Assembly (NCBI GenBank): GCA_035578155.1
Contig: JAPWDM010000047.1
Span: 248,001-312,000, forward strand
Direction: 5' to 3'
From: Brachynemurus nebulosus
Lineage: Eukaryota > Arthropoda > Insecta > Neuroptera > Myrmeleontidae
DNA: 64,000 nucleotides
Shown here one piece after another: positions 38,074 to 47,539 of this stretch (its first letter is position 1; every line of letters begins with the position of its first letter). A program made the translations under genes and the position numbers. The notes under the pieces are model-generated. The model saw only the letters and a list, made by a program, of their open reading frames with translations, was not told the DNA's origin and made no database searches.

Positions 38074-39034
38074 CACTGAGAAAAAAATACAGTAATTTTT
38101 ACTGAAATTTCTGGTAAAAAATTACTGAGCTCTCTGGTAATGCGGACATAAGTGACAAGCTAAGCAAAAAGTACGATAATTTATAGTAAAAATTGTAAAT
38201 TACCCTATAGCTCAGTAAAAATTACCGTATTATTTATAAATAAGGTTTTTTTTTATTTATAATATATAATAATTGAATTAAAATAGTTTAAAAGGATATT
38301 GATAGAAGGGTAAGCATTAAAATCAAATTATTAATATAGAAAAAATTTGTGGTTTTTTATTATTTGTGGAAAAAAAATATATAAATTCTTTATTTGACAT
38401 ATTACATGATAAAAGTTTTTAACAATAAGCCCATTACAATAATTTGTATAAAAACATATTTCAATTAACATATCAATACATATAAAAAACATACAAGAAT
38501 TAAAATAAAAACTAAACAAAAATTCATGAAACACAACAAACAAACACTTCATAAACATCCAGTCATGATGGTTGCTATTGCACAACTGAACGAAACCTAC
38601 TTAGTTGCTAGGCCTGTAACTCGTGTTGGTCGTGTTAGACAATGCTCGGTGCGCTTGCGTGCTTGTTTTATTTATTCTCATGTCTGTGTGATGCTTGGTT
38701 GCAACGATATGTGAGAGGGATGAAATGCACAGCGACTCAGTAAAAATTATTCAATGTCTAGTATATAATTTTGCAAAAAATTAAGTAAATTTTCCCGGTG
38801 TCCACATGAAATTTTACTAGCCCATTGAATTTTACGCAGCTGTATAGGAAAAATTCTTAAGGTGTACAGGAAAAATTCTTAAGGTGTACAGGAAAAATTT
38901 TCAAATGAATCGTAAAAAATAATGTTTGAAACGCATTTTTTATATTTTTGCTTAATAATTTCCTACGGACTGGTCACTTAAGACTCGTTTACCGGAGGCA
39001 GCTCAGTAATTTTTACTGGAATTTTTTCTCTGTG
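38074..39034. mobile_element. 961-bp MITE, CACNGAGA-type ends, TA duplication
   Basis: The ends are CACTGAGAAAAAAATAC and the inverse of TTTTTTCTCTGTG, with mirrored cagtaatttttactg subterminal words. TA flanks both sides (38072-38073 and 39035-39036). The ends resemble the CACGGAGAG MITEs at 24211 and 25777 but the interior differs. It inserted at the very edge of M copy 2. The 62-84 codon frames inside are not supported as genes. Confidence 0.75.
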
Positions 39035-39036
39035 TA

Positions 39037-39875
39037 TGTACCACGTTATTATGGAGCGAATATGTAACCTTGTGAAGTAAATAAAATATAACTTGGAATT
39101 AGGATATTAGCTGATATCAACTGAATCGAATCGGCCAAATGTATCGCTTCTTCCAAAAAGTCAACAAATCTTATAATAGTTTTAATAATTCATAAAATGA
39201 TACATCAGTTAAAATTATTATTATTATTTAGTGTAATCAAGTAAGTATTATTCGAAATGGCGCACAAATTACGTCGAATTTCAAAAATTGCATAGATAGA
39301 AAAAAAATAGGCGCTGTCGTTCAATAAATTGATGGATAGCTTTCACTTTAACTTCCATACGTTCTTCAGAAAGACGTATTGTATGTTTACCGCGTTATAG
39401 AAGAATTAACTGTATACATATTATATTACAACTCTAAGAAAAAAGTAAAGGTAATAAAATTTTGAAAAAAATATGATTGGTTAAAAAAGATGACAAGGAT
39501 AAAAAAGTAGCTTGTACAGTGACAGTTTAATTTATTTATCTCTCTCACACAAAAATGTGACAAACTAAGTCGGATTTACATAGCTAAAAAAAACTTCATA
39601 ATTCAAAAAGTTAAATGAATGTATTATAATTCTTAAAACTATTGATTTAGATTATAATTTAATATTTCTAAATCGTATTTTGTATTGCCATATTCTATTT
39701 TGAATTGAAAAGTAATATTTTTATGAATGTTGCTGCAACAGGGCAGTTTCGTACTGAAAATAATTTATTTCATTTTTTGCTATAGTGTAAATCCAACTTG
39801 TAAAATTTTATTACGTTTACTTTTTTCTTAGAGTTGTAATATAATATATATATGTAGCATACAGACCAAACATAT
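39037..39875. other. Stretch without genes
   Basis: A weak mirrored pair (ctctaagaaaaaagtaa near 39432 and ttacttttttcttagag near 39817) suggests an old inverted-repeat element of about 400 bp. The internal gtgacaaactaagtc word is not matched elsewhere. Confidence 0.4.
39430..39836. mobile_element. Candidate MITE, about 407 bp
   Basis: ACTCTAAGAAAAAAGTAAA at the left is mirrored by TTTACTTTTTTCTTAGAGT at the right. The flanking words tacaa and tgtaa are consistent with a TA-containing target, though the exact duplication is unclear. Confidence 0.55.
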
Positions 39876-39883
39876 ATGTATAC

Positions 39884-41073
39884 TAGAGATGTGCTCGTGA
39901 GTACATTTTTACTCACGATCTCGCACAGTCACGAATTAGCTTTTGTACTCACGCCCGATCACGAATGAGAAAATTTATTTCTTTTCACACTCACGCACGA
40001 TCACGAACAAAAAAATTTTATGCTTTCACTCTCACGCACGATCACGAACAAAAAAATTTTATGCTTTCACACTCACGCACGCTTACGAATTAAACATAAA
40101 AATCTTTGAAACTAATCGTTGGAATTTTAAATAAAAATCACTGTCGCTTTAACAATCAGTTAAAATTATGTCCTTGGGATAAAATCAGAATACGGTTAAT
40201 AGGGCTAACATTATTACTGAGATTAATACTGATGCAAATTATATACTATTTAATTTTTTCTGAAAAGTGAGAAAATTTTCAAAATTTTTCATCTAATGAT
40301 TGTTTAATTTTTGTTGTAAAAAGTATTGTATTTGTATATAAACATGACATTTCGCACAACCAAACCAAATATCTAGTTTTTTAACAAAATTGTGACAAAA
40401 TATTTTTTAGTACCTATAAATACATAGAAAATAAATTTTTTTTTAAATAATGATAATAATAAAACAACTTAAAATATTGAAAAAGATAATATTCCTTTAA
40501 GTAACCCCTCTTTATATTATGTCTTCATGACCATATTGTTCAAAACTGACCTTGTTATTTACAATTATACTCATTGACTGAGACCGTATATCCACACATC
40601 GTGAGAGATGCAGGCTAATTTTAAGAATTTCTTAAAAATTTAAGAAATTATTTAAAAACGGAAGAATCAGAACAACATCATAAACACTGTTGGATATTTC
40701 TAATTTGTAAATCATTTTGTAAATATACACTCCAAGTATCTCGGTAAAGAACTGGAATTTGTTAGTAAGGGTTATTAGATTTCTACTTACTTGTGCTTGT
40801 AAAAACCAATATACATAAAAAAAAAGATTTTTTTGTAGTTAAAATATCAAACTGGTTTAGTTAATATTTCCTAAAATTGAAAATAATAAATTATTTAAAA
40901 ATTTTTTACTCATGGTCTTTAACTTTTCGTGACTCAGGAATTATTCACGACAAGAAATTAAATGTCACGATCACGCCCACTCACGTACGATCGTAGAAAA
41001 TTATTCACGATCACGGTGGGTCACGCGTGACCCGGCGGGTCACGCGTGAATTCACGATTTTGGCACATCTCTA
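39884..41073. mobile_element. 1190-bp hAT-type non-autonomous element, 8-bp duplication
   Basis: The ends are TAGAGATGTGC and GCACATCTCTA, with ATGTATAC duplicated exactly at 39876-39883 and 41074-41081. The subterminal regions are packed with cacg words in both orientations: cacgatcacgaac twice at 39965-40050, and gggtcacgcgtgaccc at 41019-41047. These are plausible transposase-binding sites. There is no transposase frame; the 63-codon frame at 39943 is a repeat artefact. Confidence 0.88.
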
Positions 41074-41207
41074 ATGTATACCCTTTCAAATACAATTGAT
41101 CATGAGTCAAAGTTAAAAAATTAAATAATTCTTATATTCAAAACAAATCAATCTTCTATTCTTTTCTAAAAACAAACTGCAATTTTAAAATTTACGTAAG
41201 TGCTGTA

Positions 41208-41309
41208 ATGAAAGAGATAAAGCCAAGAAAACGGAAATTATTTAAATTCATAAGTGACAAAGCATTGTTAAATTTAACTGAAATGGACCATAGTTGGTAT
41301 CACATGCAG
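41208..41309 (+). other. Possible coding exon with strong splice donor
   Basis: An ATG at 41208 opens 34 codons of mixed, non-repetitive composition (it begins MKEIKPRKRKLFKF and ends SWYHMQ). The last codon abuts CAG|GTAAGC, a near-consensus donor. It lies in unique sequence just beyond the hAT element. No acceptor, promoter or following exon could be assigned, and the protein is not recognised. Confidence 0.3.
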
Positions 41310-42681
41310 GTAAGCACCTTCATATTATTATATTGTTATGATCATTATTATTATTATTATTATTCGCTGGCTACATATGTATACGGCAAACTAAATGTTT
41401 GCCTAACGGGCTGCATGACTATGACCATCACAACACTGTTATACCGCATAGAGTACTGAGGCTCTGTTTGTTGTAAGCCTATATTTTGGGCAATATGAAT
41501 ATCATAAATTAATAAAATATTATACATAAAATTGTGAGGTTATAAAAATTTTACGCAAAATTATGTGTATATTGTAAATTTATTGAAAATTGCAAAAACG
41601 GCAGGGATGTTAAAAGATTACCTAATCCTTCACTTCAAATGGTCCCAGTACCTAATTTAAACGTTATTTACCACAGATTTATAATTCCTCAGTATTTTTA
41701 TCAAGGCGGTTAAAGTTATAGTTGTCGCTTGTGGGTTACGAAATAAATTATATTAGAAAATAATTATTTACATTTCTAAATAAAAACTATAATTACCCAT
41801 AAAATGCTGAATTAAAAAATACATACAAATAGTATAATATTTGACTTACCGTAATTATTCTGACAATTTAATACCAGTTGATTGTGAGATTATTTCTAAT
41901 TTTTTTACAAAATTAATACATATCAAAAACAAGGTTAAAAAGTAATGCTTGAGGCTTATTTCACTCTTTTAGTTGCAATTTTCTTATATGCGTACCAAAA
42001 AATTTTTTACATTTTTTCAAAACAGTGTATTTCAGTGCCTAAAGTGTTTACTTTTTTATACTAGAATTCTATAAGCTTTTTGTGTAGGATATTTTTTAAA
42101 GAATAATTTCTAGTAAAATGGGTTTTTCATTCTCACTTCAAATTATGTATCCTACGTCTTTAAAATGTACTATTAGCTTTAATTTTTTCATTTAAGATCT
42201 TTCTACAATCACTATTTTAGGAGTTATTTGTGGTTAAATAAAAAATACTAGGTACCTTTAACTTTATACCCTTTGATATTTCCTATTATATGAAAAAAGT
42301 ACATTTATAAAAATAGTTTCCCTCACTTTTTAAAAACGTCGTACTCAGGATGTTAGAAAGAACAAATGACTCAGGAATTATGGCATTATTTAGTTGAGAC
42401 CAATTCTCTTAAGTTCAAAGTATTTCTAAAACAGGTAGGTACAATTTAAAATTGCTTAGACATCATGAATTATCCTCGAGAAAAAATTTGTGAAATGTAA
42501 AAAAATCAATTTACACTTTAAGGGGTTAGGCCACTTTAGAATTTTCGAAGAATTGATTTTTTTAAATTTGTAATGCCCCCCCCCCAATAAAAGTGATTTC
42601 CCAAAAGATTATGGCCGGGAAAAACTCTAAGTACTCGGTTTTCGAATTTTAGTACAAAGCCGCCCGGTCCGCAGTGAGTTC
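41310..42681. other. Unique-looking stretch without genes
   Basis: If the exon at 41208 is real this would be its intron. It contains an attattatt run at 41340-41363. No other feature is seen. Confidence 0.4.
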
Positions 42682-42689
42682 CTTTTCTG

Positions 42690-44130
42690 ATATCGTAGTG
42701 AATTAGTGAAGGTGAAAAGTAAAAGTAAAAAACGGCGTGGGCAGCGGAGCTCCATCATGGAAGTTGAATTTTTCCTTTCATCTTCGGTATTGAATGTCTA
42801 CAAGCGAAATGTAATGGAAAGTCCACAAGCGATTTGTCATTTTGGTGGTTTCAAAACTGATGATGAGTGTCCGGTTGATCGGGGCTTTAAAAAAAGGTTT
42901 TCAGTTTTTAAGGGCTGAATCTCAGTAAATTTCAATTTTGTGCCGATAGCAGTTAGCAGGGAAAAAGCCAACACGATTCGTACGAGGGTATTCCTACCCA
43001 TGCTTATTCGCCAACTGCCTTTGTGTGTTACTTTTAAATATTAAAAAAGGAACTTAAATAGTAAACTGGAAGGTCTTTATAAAGATATTTTTTCTTTCCA
43101 AAAAAAACCCAAAATTTCTATTTTATAAATAATAAAAATCCAAAATTCCTAACTTATAAGTAAACAGTGACTTTAATAACATTTTTAAATTAATCAATTT
43201 TAATATGTATGTATTTCATTTGTTATAAAAGTAAGTTCATTTTTTTAAACTTTTTTTAAAATTACTATTCGCCTACTAGTATTTAGAATAAAAATAATGC
43301 ATTTAAAACACATTTAACAATACCATTGAATTCCGATATAAAAATGGGAGAAGTGGGGGGAAAAGTAATGTGCAATCCCTAAAAGGCACTAGCTGGATAC
43401 TAACTTAATACACGTACAAAATTTCAGCCCTCCAGGTTTCTTTAGAGAGTCTCTAGACGTGTTAGAAAACAAGCAAATATTGGTGAAAAATCGTGGGGGT
43501 AAGGTTTAAAAGTTGAAACCTCCAAGAAGCAGTGGCTGGCTATTAGCTTAACCTGTACACAAAATTTCAGCCCTCTAGATTTATTTGGGGAGATTTTGAC
43601 CCGAACGAAACTGTTAAAAACAAGAAAAATTATGTTCTTTTTGGTATAAAAATGGTGGGGGTAAGGGCTAAAAGCTGAGACCCACAAAAGGCACCCAATC
43701 CGAATACAAAATTTCAGCCCTCTTGGTTTATTTGAGTGACCTGTGCGAGTGGTACAAACTTCGAAAACGTCGAAAAAGCATGAAATTGTAGCTTAAAAGT
43801 GAGGGGGGTAGGGGTAAAATATTAAAATCTCCAAAAAGCACAACCTAAGTACGAACTTTATCAACACACCGAATTTCAACCCTCTGCGTTAATTCTGGGG
43901 GGCTGTGGGCGCGCTAGATCCAGCAAACATCGTTTTTTCCCCTCTACTCCCTCCAAATCATCCCAGGAAGCTGAATTTTGGATATGTTGTAGGTAATTGA
44001 CCGAAACATTATCTCCAACCGGTTTGGAAATGTTTTATTGTTTTGTTGCCCCCCGCCACCCACCTAAAATTTGGGTCGGAACCAAAATTAGCCCAAAATT
44101 TGACCCCACTTTGACAGTATGAGGTGCTCG
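42690..44130 (+). repeat. H-family repeat, copy truncated at its right
   Basis: It begins ggcgtgggcagcggagc and passes through gtccggttgatcggggc, gtaaactggaagg and taaaacacatttaacaat. It then enters four or more degenerate units of about 110 bp built on aaatttcagccctct plus ggttta. It ends at gacagtatgaggtgc, where other copies continue but here a retroposon begins. Confidence 0.8.
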
Positions 44131-44740
44131 TGTTACTTTGTTTTTGTTATTGTTTTTTAACGATGTACCACCGAGGGCTCTTTACACCCGAGGTGGTACA
44201 TCATTTGTTTCTTCTTTCTGTGATATTTTGTTATGCCGCTGTAGGCCTATTGTTATGGCTCTACAGCGGTATTGTTTTAACTCCTTATTGCGTCACTGGT
44301 GGGCCTGTGGCTCCCCAGTGACGTAATAAGTTTTATTTGTGATAAAATTGTGATATAAATCTCTAGTCGTTTGTGTGTTTCTAGTCAGGTTCCTCCACCC
44401 CGAGGCCCTTTACGCCTCGGGGGGCGTCGCAGCGATGGTCTTCAGGCCTTGGTGACCGGACGCTTTGTCTAGTACTTATCGTACCGTCACCAAGTACTGT
44501 CCGCTCTTTTTAAGCCCTGGGATGGCAGGGCTCATCGTTGGATTTTATATGTGTATGTTTGTCCGTTGTCTATTGCATTTATGTGTTCCTGTCTTTACGT
44601 GTTGTTTTTATTTTTACTGTGTTTGGCGGCGCATGCCCTTAGTAGGCGATGCCGCCGGGTGCTGCTGACCGCGCCATCCACCGGCAGCAGTACCCCAATT
44701 TTAACTAAAAAAAAAAAAAAAACCAAAAAAAAAAAAAAAA
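44130..44740 (+). mobile_element. Retroposon copy 2, 5'-truncated, with hairpin chain and poly(A)
   Basis: It is homologous to the 3' part of the element at 35479-37127. It ends in a 34-nt A-rich tail (44707-44740). Consecutive perfect or near-perfect stems are visible: 44162-44172 with 44192-44202; 44236-44244 with 44261-44269; 44284-44299 with 44315-44330; 44398-44406 with 44414-44422; 44448-44456 with 44486-44494; 44514-44519 with 44526-44531; and 44625-44630 with 44651-44656. The conserved hairpin chain suggests a structured RNA end recognised by a reverse transcriptase. Confidence 0.75.
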
Positions 44741-46772
44741 CGCGTTGTGTCAACGGAGTTGGTGTCATACAAACGAGGCGTATACCAAGGAGACAGCCTC
44801 AGCCCACTTTTGTTTTGCATCTCGTTGTTGCCCCTGTCAATCAGCCTGAGGGAGGAACCCGGCTACTTGTGTGGCCCGGTAGGAAATCGCGAGCATAAAG
44901 TCACACATTTATTTTATATGGATGACTTAAAACTGTATGCTTCGTCAGAGAGTGATCTCAACTGCGCTCAAAAATTAACACACGAATACACGCACGCGAT
45001 CGGTATGGAGTTCGGACTGGACAAATGCGCGGTGTTGCACTGTAAGCATGGTGTAGTTCCGAAGTTTGATTCACACGCCCAATTAGTGGATGGAAGCATC
45101 ATCGAACATCTTGATAAAGCAGCGACCTATACGTACCTTGGTGTTGGCGAAAGTCACTTCCAGGACGTGAAGAACATGAAGGGCGCCTTAAGTAGTAGAT
45201 ATAAGTGCCTTCTCCGACAAATTTGGAGTTCCGAATTGTCGGCGAAGAGTAAGACCAGCGCCACAAATATGTTAGCCATACCCATCCTTTTATATACTTT
45301 TGGCTCAATTAAGTGGAATGTGAATGAATTGGAGGAACTAGACCGAGACACGCGAAAAATAATGAATATCAACCGTAGTTTGCACCCACGCGCATCGACA
45401 CAACGACTTTACCTCCCACGAGATCAGGGGGGAGGGGGCTCCTGTCAGTCGAACGTTTACATGATCGTATAGTCTTAGGTACAACTTGTCGTGTACTTAA
45501 CAGTTCAGACCCGCTATTACAACTCGTCAGGGATCACGAGCTTGCTGGCGTAGGCGCATTTTTATTCACATCAGCGCAACGTGCCGCCGATATCTTGGGC
45601 TTAGCCTTCGATCCGCGTAATCGCGACGGTGATGATAACATTCTTTCACTATCACAGTCGCGCCAAAAGTCGGCAATCAAGAGAGCCGAGCAACAACACC
45701 TGCTCAATAAACATCACGACAAAGTTCACCAGGGTATGTTCTACCGTCACCTTGACAACCTTGGTCTTTCGAGCGAACTCACTTGAGCTTTCTTGAGAGC
45801 TGATGGACTTAAATCGGAAACGGAGGGCTTTATCATGGCAGCTCAAGATGGAGTGTGGAACACCTTAACACATCAAAAATATGTGATGGGTAATAAAGGG
45901 GTTTCGAGTACCTCGTGTCGGGCATGCAAAGCATACCCGGAAACCTTAATGCACCTGACTTCAGGTTGTTCTTATTATAATAAATCCACCTATATCCATC
46001 GCCATAATGCAGCGTTGCGTGTGCTCTACTTTTATCTTCGTCATCATTACGAAGTAGACAAAACACCAGTCTTGCCCTACGATCCTGCGGAAGTAGAATC
46101 CTTTGTTGCCAACCAAAAGTGCAAGATCTTTTGGAACATGCCGGTTGCAACTACCAGGGAATTGAGCGCTAATAAGCCTGATGTTGTGCTCCAAGATTTA
46201 ACATCTCAGACTATGTATGTTATCGAGTTCTCTGCTCCGGCGGAAACTAACATAGTCGAAAAGGAGGAGCAAAAAAGGATTAAATATCAAGATCTAATAC
46301 ACGAACTGCGACAACTGTACCCGGGCTATACTGTCCACTTGGTCGTACTTATAATCGGACGTCTGGGGGAATGCATAACTCCTTTGTGCGCAATCTTAAC
46401 ATCATTCCGGCTTGTAGATCTCACGCCAACATGTTAGCGGCGTCAATGCAAAAAGCAGTTATTATCGGGACGCTCCGCACGCTTCGGTCGCACAAGACGA
46501 CCTTTTCCGGGCGATCATGAATACCTTTGAACGCCCATGCCCCGTTTAGAGCGGATCCTCGAACATCCATTGGACCTGCCCTCGAATCTCCCACTGTTTG
46601 TGTCTTGCAGCGAGGTTCGAGGATTTATTAGGTAGGGAAGACCAAGAAGGGGATGCTGTATGACGGACATTACGTACCTGACTTTGAAGTACCTGACCTG
46701 GTACGCTGCACGGACACTTTTACCTCCGCTTAGGGGTTTTTGAAGTGCAGTCGCGTCATTTACGTTAAACTT
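44741..46772 (+). mobile_element. LINE A1, R2/R4-superclade, 5'-truncated
   Basis: The element begins abruptly inside the reverse transcriptase domain, directly after the poly(A) of the retroposon. It runs through the endonuclease domain and a 3' UTR to a pure (TAA)n array. Its last 360 bp are nearly identical to 53216-53575. It lacks the N-terminal DNA-binding region and RT motifs before the QGD motif. Confidence 0.85.
44747..46512 (+). pseudogene. LINE A1 reverse transcriptase/endonuclease, broken
   Basis: Remnant of a site-specific non-LTR retrotransposon polyprotein that would copy its RNA at a nicked target. Visible parts: RT motif RGVYQGDSLSP (44774-44806), catalytic FYMDDLKLY (44912-44938), thumb region, then a CX2CX8HX4C knuckle (CRACKAYPETLMHLTSGC, from 45916). 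The restriction-like endonuclease core follows (KPD near 46174, then VIEF, then IKYQDL). A C-terminal extension includes MQKAVII. The frame is broken in three places: a G-run at about 45427-45437, a TGA at 45784-45786 where the paralogue has Trp, and a G-run at 46365-46369. Element B at 46904 is the best reference. Dead copy. Confidence 0.85.
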
Positions 46773-46903
<131 letters not shown>

Positions 46904-46993
46904 CGCCCTGTGGGTGGGGGCTTCACTTTGCAGAATTTCCCCACAGTAAGTCCTGCTTGTCGCAAAAGGCGACTAAAAGGACAACCCATTAGG

Positions 46994-47422
46994 ATGGAGA
47001 GATTGAAGAAAAAGCCTCGGAAAAGTGCCGCTGCCGGTGGAGCGACCGGGCGCATCAGGGTCACCACTGAATGTGACAGCTTAGATCGCGGTGACGACAG
47101 GCTGGGTCCTAGGCAGCCACCTGTCAGCTGTAACAACACCTTCAGCCAAAATGCTACTGCCCTACTTACGGAGCCCCCAACACCTTTGGCTCAGCCGACT
47201 TTAAGTGTTTCCTCGGAGCATCCTTTGGGGACCACTAAAGCTGGTAAGAAGCGTGTGCGTATGCAATGGACAGATGAACTGAATGAATTCATCGTACGCA
47301 CATACTTCAAAGTTACTAGACTTGAAACGGACAAAACTGGTTACCGTACAAAATTACATCAAGAGTTCGCGCACAGCTACCCTCACCTAAGTCGCGTTAC
47401 TGAACAGAGACTGGCAGACTAA
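46994..47422 (+). pseudogene. LINE B N-terminal region with Myb-like domain, ending in a stop
   Basis: The first in-frame ATG after the element's start is 46994 (MERLKKKPRK); the open frame itself extends back to 46910. The basic, Ser/Pro-rich leader is followed by a WTDELNEFIVRTYF segment and RLETDKTGYRTKLHQEF, then RVTEQRLAD. This tryptophan-led helical pattern resembles the Myb-like DNA-binding region of R2/R4-type elements. A TAA at 47420-47422 ends it. The same frame resumes at once (KRVIFTNNLIP) and joins the main ORF. The stop is therefore a point mutation in one continuous frame, plausibly from CAA. Confidence 0.75.
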
Positions 47423-47539
47423 AAACGTGTCATTTTTACCAATAACCTCATCCCTTCCTCCCTCATAAACACCATTAAAACACAAGTCGCAAATCAATTT
47501 GCTCAAAATGAAGAAAGTCAGGACGACGGCCGACCAGAA

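Noticed and set aside
45099..45372. Minus-strand frames inside LINE A1 and LINE B (for example 45833-46150 and 47801-48072)
   Set aside because: They are antisense shadows of the reverse transcriptase/endonuclease frames.
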